Source of the DNA: CAZXEU01 sp965207385
Lineage (GTDB): Bacteria > Bacteroidota > Rhodothermia > Rhodothermales > Bin80
DNA length: 64,000 nt
Assembly (NCBI GenBank): GCA_965207385.1
Contig: CBDBLZ010000021.1
Span: 124,001-188,000, forward strand
Direction: 5' to 3'
Shown piece by piece: positions 14,695-23,044 of this stretch. The translations under genes were made by a program, and so were the position numbers. The stretch's first letter is position 1. Every line of letters starts with the position of its first letter. The notes under the pieces were generated by a model, which saw only the letters and a program-made list of their open reading frames with translations, had not been told where the DNA came from and searched no databases.

Positions 14695-17250
14695 ATGAAG
14701 GCAATGGATTTCAGACCCCGCGCTGCTAGCAGCAAGCCTGACAACGTTCCGGTAGAGGAGCCCATTGCGATCGTCGGCATGGCCTGCCGATTTCCTGGAG
14801 CCCCGGATCTTGCCTCGTTTTGGCAGCTGCTGGAATCGGGTTCGGACGCCGTTGCCGACGGGCGCCAGGACGGAGGACCCTGGTCCGGCGTCATGGGCGA
14901 TCCCGATGCAAAGGACCCCGTGCTTCGTGCGGGCGGCTTTGTAGCCGGCATCGACCGGTTCGACGCGCGCTTTTTTCGGATTGCGCCCATTGAGGCGCGC
15001 ATTATGGATCCGCGACAAAGGATGCTGCTGGAAACCGTCTGGCATGCACTGGAGCATGCCGGGCTGGATCCGACGCGGGCAAAGGGCGAACGCACAGGCG
15101 TGTATGCCGGCGTTAGTCAGGGTGATTACAGGGAGTTGGCTCAGAAGGCAGGTGTCTATCACGGACATTTCGGTGCTTCTATGGGCGTAGCGGTCGGCCG
15201 ACTGGCGTATTCTTTCGGATTCGCGGGCCCTGCGGTAGCCGTCGACAACGCTTGTGCCTCGTCATTGGTGGCCGTCCACCATGCCGTCGGTGCGCTGCAA
15301 GCCCGTGAAGTGGACCTGGCCATTGCGTGCGGGGCCCATGGCATATTTTCTGCCGAGCTTACAGCCTATATGGCAGAACTCGGCCTGCTTTCACCCAGCG
15401 GGAGATGCCGGATATTCGACGCAGATGCAGACGGATTCGTGCGTGGAGAAGGGTGCGGCGTCGTGGTTATGGAGCGACTCGATGACGCAAATCGCGCGGG
15501 CCACCGCGTATGGGGCTCGGTTCTGGGCTCAGCAGTCAACCAGAGCGGCGCAACGTCAGGACTCGGCGCGCCCCATGGTCCGGCGCAGGAGCGGGCTATT
15601 TCGATGGCACTCGCGCGTGCGAACGTGCCGCCGATGGACGTGGACTACCTTGAGGCCAGTGGAACCGGATCCCATCTCGGAGACCTCATTGAGGTTCGGG
15701 CAGCCTCAGCCGTCTACGGAAAGGGGCGCAGCCCGGGCGACCCATTGCCGCTTGGATGCGTCAAGTCAAACATCGGCCATCTGGAGGCCGCCTCCGGCAT
15801 TGCAGGCCTGATCAAGGTTGTACTGGCCATGCACCAGGGCCTGATTCCAAGGCACCTGCACTGTGAACGCCCTTCTCCGCAACTCGGGTGGGACCAGCTC
15901 GCCGTACGCGTCAATACGCGGGCTGCCAAGTGGCCAAAGCATTCAGACCGTCCCAGGAGGGCCGCCGTCAGTTCCTTCGGCCTCGCGGGCACCAATGTGC
16001 ACGTCATCCTGGAAGGCCGCGAGATTTGCGCGGGCGACTTGCCCCAAATTCGGGGCGCAGCGAGACGCGTGGAGGTTCGGCTGCGAGAGTCTAACGATGA
16101 CTCGCCGGTGCAGGGAGGCGCATGTGCGCCTCGCACGACGCGCCTTCTACTGCTTTCAGGCAACTCCTTGCCATCGATCGAGGCACTGTCCCAGCTCTAT
16201 CTTTCATGGCTGGATCAGTATCTGGATGGTGGCGGTCACGACCGGGAAGCAGCATGGGAACTGCTCTCCGACATGGCCTGGACCGCGGCTGACGGTCGCG
16301 CCCATCTCAGGCACCGCGCTGCGGTTCCGTTCACGGACCCGGCCACGCTGAGGGAAGGACTGCTCCGTATCGGAGAATCTGTGCCGCCTTCGCGCCGCGA
16401 TTCCGGAGTCGCGTTTGTATTCGCGCAGTCTTCCGGCCTTCCCGGCAAGGCAGCAGAAGAGCTTTACGACACGGAACCCGTGCTGCATGCCGTGCTGGCG
16501 CGCTGCCATGCGGCGTATATGGAATCGCACGGCACATCCTTGCTGGATGGTGTGTTCGGCAAATCTGGCCCGGAAGGGACCGGCGCAAATCCTATTCCCG
16601 GAGCGTCTGCCATTTACGCCGCCCAGTGCGCATTGGCAGCGCTGTGGGTAAGCGCGGGAATTGAGCCATCCGTGGTCAGCGGCAAGGGCGTAGGCGGGCT
16701 GGCAGCTGCCTGGATAGCCGGTGTCGTTTCTCTGGAGGACGGATTGCGGATGGCTGCGGCGTGGGGTAGAGACAACGGCGCGGAGCGCATTGCAGCAGTT
16801 GCAGGGCGCATATCGTTAACCAAGCCCGGCATACCATACGTTTGCAGTGTGACGGGAGAGCTTTTGCGACAGGGAGAAATACTCGACCAAGATTATTGGC
16901 GAGCGCAGGCAAGAAGCTCTGCGCCCTGGCCCGCCATCATTGGTGCCCTGGCAAAAGCCGGTGCAGACGCCGCTGTACTGATGGGCATGATACCTCCAGA
17001 TGCCTTGCGAGATGGAGCCGCCGATTCTTCTTCCGAAGGGTCTCTGCTGCTTCTGTCCTGTGCCTCTCAAGGCACTGAAGCCGAAAGCGCTGCAGGCTTT
17101 TACGCCGCGGTGGCGAAGGCATATGAAGAGGGTCTCGGTGTTTCCCCGGAAGCCCTGTTTGCGGGGGAGATGCGCCGGCGCATTGGACTGCCGATCTACC
17201 CCTTTGACCGGCGCCGCCACTGGTTCAGGGCAGCGAACCCAGAGGCCTGA
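14695..17250 (+). CDS. Polyketide-synthase-like KS-AT didomain protein with altered KS and degenerate AT
   Basis: An 851-residue type I PKS-like protein (start at the ATG at 14695; a second ATG lies at 14704). The KS domain (about 20-445) has EPIAIVGMACRFPG, MDPRQRMLLE, the nucleophile in VDNACASSL (Cys187), ADGFVRGEG, VNQSG, KSNIGHLEAASG (His362) and SSFGLAGTNVHVILE. The His of the usual E-A-H-G-T-G-T motif is Ser322 (EASGTGS), the change known from non-elongating KS domains. The AT region (about 520-835) keeps AAWIAGVVSLEDGLR, IPYVCSVTG and the post-AT linker YPFDRRRHWF. The G-H-S-x-G nucleophile elbow reads GKGVG (Gly665 for Ser), and the stretch holding the catalytic His is about 80 residues shorter than usual. 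No ACP, KR or TE is present in the chain. Decarboxylative condensation and extender loading are therefore unlikely; acyl transfer through Cys187, or a structural role, remains possible. Confidence 0.85.
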   Translation: MKAMDFRPRAASSKPDNVPVEEPIAIVGMACRFPGAPDLASFWQLLESGSDAVADGRQDGGPWSGVMGDPDAKDPVLRAGGFVAGIDRFDARFFRIAPIEARIMDPRQRMLLETVWHALEHAGLDPTRAKGERTGVYAGVSQGDYRELAQKAGVYHGHFGASMGVAVGRLAYSFGFAGPAVAVDNACASSLVAVHHAVGALQAREVDLAIACGAHGIFSAELTAYMAELGLLSPSGRCRIFDADADGFVRGEGCGVVVMERLDDANRAGHRVWGSVLGSAVNQSGATSGLGAPHGPAQERAISMALARANVPPMDVDYLEASGTGSHLGDLIEVRAASAVYGKGRSPGDPLPLGCVKSNIGHLEAASGIAGLIKVVLAMHQGLIPRHLHCERPSPQLGWDQLAVRVNTRAAKWPKHSDRPRRAAVSSFGLAGTNVHVILEGREICAGDLPQIRGAARRVEVRLRESNDDSPVQGGACAPRTTRLLLLSGNSLPSIEALSQLYLSWLDQYLDGGGHDREAAWELLSDMAWTAADGRAHLRHRAAVPFTDPATLREGLLRIGESVPPSRRDSGVAFVFAQSSGLPGKAAEELYDTEPVLHAVLARCHAAYMESHGTSLLDGVFGKSGPEGTGANPIPGASAIYAAQCALAALWVSAGIEPSVVSGKGVGGLAAAWIAGVVSLEDGLRMAAAWGRDNGAERIAAVAGRISLTKPGIPYVCSVTGELLRQGEILDQDYWRAQARSSAPWPAIIGALAKAGADAAVLMGMIPPDALRDGAADSSSEGSLLLLSCASQGTEAESAAGFYAAVAKAYEEGLGVSPEALFAGEMRRRIGLPIYPFDRRRHWFRAANPEA

Positions 17251-17543
17251 CCCGGTCTCTCCGAGCCGGACAATACCAGCTCAGCATTCCTACGCGCTGA
17301 TGCATTGACACTTTCACTGCCGACAGGCAGGGGAGACGCCATGTGGCATGGTCAGAGCCGCCGCACGGCTGCCGCGCCAGGGACAAGATGAGCAGACACA
17401 TAATCCAAGGCGAGGCAGACTCATCATCGCCTGGACAGCTGCGATCAAGGTTCGGCGGGCAATTCGGCGCAGAAAAACCGGGGCATTGCACAACTCCCGT
17501 GACCCCGCAGCCTCAGGACCAAACCCCGTCTAATCAGGTCCCG

Positions 17544-17789
17544 TCAGCCGGCGTTCTCGTCGATGTAATCGACGAGGTTCCGCCAGCTTGAGATCCCTGC
17601 AATAGCCTCCGGCCGGATCCGGACCCTGAATTCCTTCATCACGTGCCTGAAGAATGTCACCGCATCCAGGGAAGAGATTCCTGATTCAATGATATTGGTG
17701 TCCAGATCCAGCGGACGTGGCAACGGCTGTCCGTCAACCTCCAGGTTGTCGTATACCAGCTGCAAGAGTCTAGCTTCGCAGGAGGCCAT
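17544..17789 (-). CDS. Freestanding acyl/peptidyl carrier protein 1
   Basis: A carrier protein of about 81 residues with the phosphopantetheine attachment site in IIESGISSLDAV (Ser40 counting from the ATG at 17789). The usual Asp-Ser-Leu is Ser-Ser-Leu here. Helix I (EARLLQLVYDNL), the long loop rich in Pro/Leu/Asp, and the C-terminal helix (SWRNLVDYIDENAG) fit the four-helix fold. An in-frame GTG at 17798 is an alternative start. It is encoded on the strand opposite to the KS-AT gene, whose end is about 290 bp away (convergent). It probably serves the adjacent KS-AT protein, which has no carrier of its own; this is inference from proximity. Confidence 0.8.
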   Translation of the reverse strand: MASCEARLLQLVYDNLEVDGQPLPRPLDLDTNIIESGISSLDAVTFFRHVMKEFRVRIRPEAIAGISSWRNLVDYIDENAG

Positions 17790-17853
17790 TGGGCTCACGC
17801 GTCGAATTGCGGCACCAATCTAACCACGTACGAAAGCGATTGTCAAGATGGCC

Positions 17854-17870
17854 ATGGGGGCGAACCCCAT
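17854..17870. repeat. Short inverted repeat upstream of carrier protein 1
   Basis: ATGGGG (17854-17859), 5-nt loop, CCCCAT (17865-17870), about 65 bp upstream of the carrier protein 1 start. It could be an operator or a leader hairpin; six base pairs can arise by chance in GC-rich DNA. Confidence 0.25.
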
Positions 17871-18283
17871 CCGATATGATCGCCACTGCTCCAATCCTGG
17901 AGCCGGCGGGCAGGCGCGTTCGATTCGATTCCGTTTGTGGAAGGCGCGCCGTCGGCCGTATGCGCTGCAGACTGCAGGTCACCCGGCGCAAGACCCGGGG
18001 AGGCCACCCGGATACCCACTTCACGCCAGGAATCACCGGACAAGCCGTTCTCGATTGAAATTGGAGGCGCTGCTCATGGGTGATCCCGGGCGGCTGAATA
18101 GCTGCAACGAACCGCAACCCGGCAAACAGGGAATTGGCCTGCCTCCAGGCAAGAATGGTCTAATGCACGTCCTCGGCCGGCTGGCCTTGTCCCGATGCGC
18201 TTGCGCTCAACTACGCTATCACACCGCCGGGATACCCTGCCGGAGAAGCTCAACGGGCCAGACCCAGGCTGTCTCTAGCCCGA
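17871..18283. other. Gene-free interval between the two carrier-protein genes
   Basis: No convincing coding frame. A minus-strand open frame that overlaps carrier protein 1 lacks any recognisable domain. The two carrier genes are therefore about 490 bp apart and may have separate promoters. Confidence 0.4.
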
Positions 18284-18514
18284 TTATCCCAGCTGCGAAT
18301 CTATGTGCGCCACGAGGCTTCGAATTGTATTTATTCTCTCCAGGTCAACCGGGGAAATGTCCAGATCAAATTCTTCATTCAGGAGCCTGACAAACTCCAG
18401 TGCAGCCATGGAGGAAACGCCGGTATCACTGAACTTGATATCCTGATTCAAGTCTCGCCTGAGATCAAGATGCTCCTCCGCTAGTCTCTGAATTCTATCG
18501 AGAGTTGAGGCCAT
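18284..18514 (-). CDS. Freestanding acyl carrier protein 2
   Basis: A 76-residue acidic carrier protein with the attachment serine in FSDTGVSSMAALEFV (Ser35). As in carrier protein 1, the residue before the modified Ser is Ser instead of Asp. Helices are clear: TLDRIQRLAEEHLDL at the start, LEFVRLLNEEFDLDI after the attachment site, and SLVAHIDSQLG at the end. The start at 18514 is supported by a GGAG about 6 bases upstream. Sequence identity to carrier protein 1 is low, so this is not a recent duplication. It probably forms a discrete carrier pair with carrier protein 1 for the KS-AT protein (inference). Confidence 0.8.
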   Translation of the reverse strand: MASTLDRIQRLAEEHLDLRRDLNQDIKFSDTGVSSMAALEFVRLLNEEFDLDISPVDLERINTIRSLVAHIDSQLG

Positions 18515-19130
18515 GGTAGCTCCGCCTGCGGTATTGACGGGATATAGGATTCAAAGCGTCAAGACGCAATGCAACGGGTGGATGCCAGGCAGAGGTGAGC
18601 CGTCGCAAGAGCCGGATTTCGTGTGGGACTTGTGCTACGTCAGCCGGTGCAACCCGCCATTTTTCAGGAATATGCCTCAAAGCCCTGTCAAGTGCAACGT
18701 ATTGCCGCGCATTCAGGTTACGGCTGCCTTGCGACATTGCACTCGCCACCATTGAGGAGGGCACAGCGCCGCTTCGCGCAACCGGCTCATGCATCACAGG
18801 CCCATTATTCCCGGGGGGTGCTGGGCGCCGAATAGCCGACCGGCGTCGACGCGCGATAGCAAGGAGTTGCAACTACGTGCGGTGCTGCCAGGAACCTGGC
18901 GCAGCTACCTCATGAGTCGTCTACCGGAGAGAGTCTTGCGCTGCACGTGACAGATCCGGCACTGCCGGCGTGACCGGACACGCCGGGCGCTCGCTCTTCT
19001 GGTATGCACGCGGGCGCAGTGCCGCCAACGGCAGTCCATTCTCTCCGGCAGCTTCCGGATGTAGGCGAGCACCGATGCTCGCCTCCCGGGGGCTTGGGCC
19101 CGCACCAGCCCAGCTTCGTTCTGGAGGCGG
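18515..19130. other. Gene-free interval, about 615 bp
   Basis: It lies between carrier protein 2 and the NCS2-type transporter gene. One minus-strand frame overlapping the start of carrier protein 2 is long but has no domain-like features. Nothing else is seen; the promoter of carrier protein 2 should be at the left end. Confidence 0.4.
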
Positions 19131-20888
19131 TCAGGCTTCTGCGGGCTCTGGAGAGCTTAAACGCACCGTTACCACGTCGGTGTTGTGATACTGTTGGTGG
19201 TGCACCGATGTAGCGAGGTGGCGGAGGATGCGCAGCGACAGCTCCTTTTCTGCGTCGATTTCGTCCCGTATCTCACCGAGGAGCACCATTTGATCCTGGA
19301 TATTCTCCTTCCCGACCGTTGCAATGAACTCAAGCACGACTTCATCCCGCACCCTTTGCGCTGTAAGCGCCAGGCGACGAATTCGTTGTTCGCCGCCAAC
19401 AGTATCCTGCATTGAGAGCGTAATGAGCGTCTCCTCGCTAACCGCTTCCAGCCGATCAGCCATCGCGGCGGTACACCCATGCCGACCGGCAAATGCTCTC
19501 ACGAACTTTGCAATCGTCGGGAGTGATGACATGTCCAGGTCGACCTCGATTCGCCGCCGCCGAGGCTCCATTAGCACCATTACGGAAGTCATAGCAATCG
19601 CTACGAGGCCTCCAGCCGTCAGCCCGTTGTCGAAGAGACCTCCTGCTATTTCCGACAGGAATTCAGGATAGATCTCGCCGGCCTCGAATCCCATTCCGGC
19701 AAAAAAGGCCACGCCGACCATCAGGCCCTTGCGATAATCGATGCCGTCCAGCACGATCATTTTCATGCCGGCTACCAGGAGTATGGCTACCATGATGGCT
19801 ACGAATGCGCCATAGACGGGACCCGGAATGGCAAGTAGAATGGCAAGCAGCTTGGGCAGAAAGGCTATCACAACCAGTATCAGGCCCGCGGCAATCCCGA
19901 CGCGCCTTGCCGCCACACCCGTGAGGTTGGCCATGGATATGCTGGACGGACGAATGGAGTTTGGTACGGTAGCCGCCAGTCCGGACAGAAGGTTGCTGAT
20001 CCCGGCCACGACCAGCGAGCCCTGGATCGCCCTGTAGTCCACCGCACGCTGCCGGCGCCACGATACGTGCTGAATGCCTACAGAATAGCTGATGGTCTGG
20101 ATGTTGTCGATCAGGGTAACGAACACGAATGCCGGTAACAATACCCAGAAGCGCGCCCCGAAGTCCAGCTGCAAGCCGGACCAGGCTACGCTCGGCAGGC
20201 CCACCCACTGCGCTTCCCTTACACCATCAAAGTCGTAAATGCCGAGTATTGCCGCCACCAGGGACCCGAGTGCTATGCCCGCGACAGGAGCCCACAGACG
20301 AAGCGTGCCCGAGCCCGTCATCGCCATGCAGACCATGACAACAATCGTGCAAAGTGCGCTGACAGGACTGGCCAGCGGTGTAGGACCCGACGGCGCGTCT
20401 GCCAACAAGTCAAATGCTATGGGCATCGCCGTGACCCCAATTAGCAATAATATTACGCCTGCAACGGTCTGCGTCACGATGCGCCTGAGTGCCGAGATAC
20501 GCGTCGAAAGCAGCAGCTGAATCGCTCCGCACGCGATCACCAGACTGGCCAGAAGTGGAATCCCCCCGTCGGCCAGTGCCGTAATGCTAACCGGCACGAA
20601 GGCAATAGTACTTCCCATCATCAGGATGTAACCGGCGCCCACTCTTCCGAAGCGCACCGCCTGGAGTATGGTGGCGATCCCGCCGACAACAATCGCGGCA
20701 AAGACGGCCCAGTATACATAGGCATCACTTCCCTCGACTGCTTGAAAGACAATCAGAGGTATAAGGAGCATGCTCGCAATCACCAGGAAAGCCAGCTGCA
20801 GGCCAAGACCCACGACGAGATGAAGGGGAGGCCTTTCATCCGGTTCGAACCGGACTTCGACTAGCCGTCTGGATTCGCTGGATGCCAC
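19131..20888 (-). CDS. NCS2-type nucleobase/solute permease with RsbW-like C-terminal domain
   Basis: A membrane transporter of the NCS2 (uracil/xanthine permease) superfamily with a soluble C-terminal extension. The membrane part (about 1-450) has repeated hydrophobic helices and characteristic segments such as FVFVTLIDNIQTISYSVG, GSLVVAGISNLLSGLAATVPNS and IPGPVYGAFVAIM. The last 130 residues (from LPTIAKFVRAFAG) look like the GHKL fold of RsbW-type anti-sigma kinases (LEAVSEETLITL; LRILRHLATSVHHQQYHNTDVVTVRL). The N-box Asn and the D-x-G-x-G box are not conserved, so ATP binding is doubtful. Start uncertain: the GTG at 20888 is preferred, because the frame extends to 21029 through an unlikely leader. 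Substrate unknown. Confidence 0.75.
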   Translation of the reverse strand: MASSESRRLVEVRFEPDERPPLHLVVGLGLQLAFLVIASMLLIPLIVFQAVEGSDAYVYWAVFAAIVVGGIATILQAVRFGRVGAGYILMMGSTIAFVPVSITALADGGIPLLASLVIACGAIQLLLSTRISALRRIVTQTVAGVILLLIGVTAMPIAFDLLADAPSGPTPLASPVSALCTIVVMVCMAMTGSGTLRLWAPVAGIALGSLVAAILGIYDFDGVREAQWVGLPSVAWSGLQLDFGARFWVLLPAFVFVTLIDNIQTISYSVGIQHVSWRRQRAVDYRAIQGSLVVAGISNLLSGLAATVPNSIRPSSISMANLTGVAARRVGIAAGLILVVIAFLPKLLAILLAIPGPVYGAFVAIMVAILLVAGMKMIVLDGIDYRKGLMVGVAFFAGMGFEAGEIYPEFLSEIAGGLFDNGLTAGGLVAIAMTSVMVLMEPRRRRIEVDLDMSSLPTIAKFVRAFAGRHGCTAAMADRLEAVSEETLITLSMQDTVGGEQRIRRLALTAQRVRDEVVLEFIATVGKENIQDQMVLLGEIRDEIDAEKELSLRILRHLATSVHHQQYHNTDVVTVRLSSPEPAEA

Positions 20889-21331
20889 GGCAGAAAGGAC
20901 GCTCCCGATTCGACAACTTGGTCTGGCCCGCCCCCAAAAGTAGCAAGGCCCCGGCGAAGAAATACGGGCTTGCCGCCAGATACAGCGAGAAAGCAATGTC
21001 GGGTGCCTTCCGCCCAGGCAGCCCTCCACTTACGGTAAGGCCACGGACGGGCAACGCACGCCAGAGTGTGCCTATGCTGCCCCGGCTTGCCGCAAGGTCG
21101 CGAGCGCAGGAGAGCCAGCATACTCCATGCACGCAAGGTCGTTGAGACGCCGGTCGGTCACGGGCTTGTGCATGCAATCCACCATCATTAAGTTGAACCG
21201 ATGCTTCCAGCCACGCCTTTCTCGGCTGGTTTTCCCGCACGAAGGGCCTCTGTCGATACAAGCGCATCTTTGCAGTGGACTCGAACCTGGCCCGGGAAAG
21301 CACACCGGATGCACCCAGAATCTGGCGGGCC
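20889..21331. other. Gene-free divergent interval
   Basis: About 440 bp between the NCS2-type permease and the Wzi-like gene. It includes unlikely 5' extensions of both frames. No RNA gene, repeat or clear promoter was recognised. Confidence 0.4.
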
Positions 21332-23041
21332 ATGGAACGACCGACAAGACCGGATAGCAGGATTCCCCGACAAGACCTGCAAAGGGTATCCCGCATTTCG
21401 GCGGACCTCAAGGGGCGAAGCCCGGCGACCCGGTTAGGCCGCCTCTGCGCCGGGCTCGCACCGGCGAGTCTGCGCAGCGGATTCGCCGCACACTCGATTG
21501 CGCTGCGGGCGCACGTACTGGTCGGCACGCTTCTTATTTCCTGTCTCGCAGCCCAGGCCCAGGAGAACCGGCTACTCCCGGTAAGCGACTGGGCCTACGA
21601 CTACATCGTCCGCCTCCAGCAGCGGGGGCACCTCCTGGATCTGAATCCGACATCCCTGCCGTACCGGCACGGCGACATCTGGGAAGCGCTGCAGCAAGTA
21701 AACCGTGACAGACTGTCGGCTCCGGAGCGCCACTGGGTGAACCTTCTGGAGAAAGCGATTGCTCCGGAAGAGGGCATCGCGGTGGGATATACGTTCGAGG
21801 CCGCTGCCCGGCTGATCAACAGCGACCGGCTCGACGTCGTGCGACCGCTTGGCGATTCGCTCCGCTTCTTCTGGCACGGCACGCCCGCCACCGTGTATCT
21901 GGACACCAGGAGCCTCGTGGCCGAATTTGGCCTCAGGCAGGACCGGTACTACGACGACGACCCTGACGGTCTGGATACCGCCCTTCGCTTGCTTGCGCGA
22001 AGTGACCACACGTACGTCGGCTACCACAGCCGCCTTGTGTCCGTTTATGGAGGCCGCTGGAATCAGCACTGGGGCGTACCCGGCGAGGAGGCAACGCTGC
22101 TCAGCGACAACCCGCGCAGCCAGGACCAGCTTGCGATTCGTCTGGGCAAAGGACGCCTGACGGTGAGAGCCGTTCTGGGAGAACTCGACAGCATCCCTTC
22201 CCGGGGTGACTTTACGGGAAGGGCAGGCGACGATACCGTGCGCGTTGATACGCGGCGGCGCTACCTGGCCGCGCATCGCTGGGATTTTCGGCCTTCGCGG
22301 CGCCTGCTGATCAGCTTCATGGAATCTGTGCTCTATTCCGGTGCCAACGCAGGCCTTTCCCTGAAGTACTTCAATCCTGTCCATCCGTTTGCATTCGTCG
22401 TAGACAACACCCCCAAGAATGAGGAGAACAACGGATTCGTCGCGGGACTTCTTTGGGCCCAGCTTGGTCGACTGACCGTGCACGGGCAGCTGACAGTGGA
22501 CGACATCAGGCTGCAGCGCGGAACCGGCAACGAGTCCGTAACCTTCAGCTTCGCGGGGTCCCTGGCGTATGCATTGCAGTCCATGGACCTGAAGGCCACG
22601 CTAGCGGCAGTAGCGGCCCGTGCGTACAATGCGCCTCAGCCCGAAGGCAAGTACCTGTACCTGAAGCGCGGTCTGGCTACCCAGTTCAGTGACTACGTAG
22701 CCGGATCCGCGGGCGCGGACATCTACCTGGATCGCGTATTGCCCGGGCTGCGGCTGGCGCCCCGCATGAACGTGCTGTGGCAGGGTGCGCGCGATATCCG
22801 GCAGCCGTTTCCGTCCAACGATGCCGTTCTGGACAATATCCTGGACGGCACGGTGCTGCGCACCATACGCGGATCGCTGCAAGTGGCCTACCAACCCGTA
22901 GCATGGTGGTGGCTGCGCATGGACGGCGGCTTCAACGCCACGCGCAATGCCGGAAACGTTCGGTCAGCGCGATCTTCCCGCTTCGTGGGCCTTTTGTCGA
23001 CCGGTCTGCGGCTGAAACTCGATTATCCCGTCAGACTGTAG
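21332..23041 (+). CDS. Wzi-like capsule-assembly family outer-membrane beta-barrel protein
   Basis: A protein of about 570 residues resembling the Wzi family (capsule/exopolysaccharide anchoring porins). Features include NQHWGVPGEEATLLSDNPR, HRWDFRPSRRLLISFMESVLYSG, ALSLKYFNP-like spacing (LSLKYFNPVHPF), and an alternating-residue barrel ending in LKLDYPVRL. A signal peptide (LVGTLLISCLAAQAQEN) sits about 60 residues after the ATG at 21332. No ATG, GTG or TTG lies closer, so initiation may use CTG (21503) or another rare codon, or the leader is real. It is followed after 3 bases by a second outer-membrane protein gene. Role in polysaccharide surface attachment is by family only. Confidence 0.7.
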   Translation: MERPTRPDSRIPRQDLQRVSRISADLKGRSPATRLGRLCAGLAPASLRSGFAAHSIALRAHVLVGTLLISCLAAQAQENRLLPVSDWAYDYIVRLQQRGHLLDLNPTSLPYRHGDIWEALQQVNRDRLSAPERHWVNLLEKAIAPEEGIAVGYTFEAAARLINSDRLDVVRPLGDSLRFFWHGTPATVYLDTRSLVAEFGLRQDRYYDDDPDGLDTALRLLARSDHTYVGYHSRLVSVYGGRWNQHWGVPGEEATLLSDNPRSQDQLAIRLGKGRLTVRAVLGELDSIPSRGDFTGRAGDDTVRVDTRRRYLAAHRWDFRPSRRLLISFMESVLYSGANAGLSLKYFNPVHPFAFVVDNTPKNEENNGFVAGLLWAQLGRLTVHGQLTVDDIRLQRGTGNESVTFSFAGSLAYALQSMDLKATLAAVAARAYNAPQPEGKYLYLKRGLATQFSDYVAGSAGADIYLDRVLPGLRLAPRMNVLWQGARDIRQPFPSNDAVLDNILDGTVLRTIRGSLQVAYQPVAWWWLRMDGGFNATRNAGNVRSARSSRFVGLLSTGLRLKLDYPVRL

Positions 23042-23044
23042 GCT

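Noticed and set aside
17770..18117. Minus-strand frame overlapping carrier protein 1
   Set aside because: Low-complexity Arg/Pro-rich translation with no fold-like pattern, and it overlaps the 5' end of a well-supported gene.
18495..18872. Minus-strand frame upstream of carrier protein 2
   Set aside because: It overlaps the start and ribosome-binding site of carrier protein 2, and the translation has no recognisable features.
21277..21287. tRNA T-loop-like sequence on the minus strand (reverse complement of GGACTCGAACC)
   Set aside because: No matching T-stem, acceptor stem or CCA end can be built around it.
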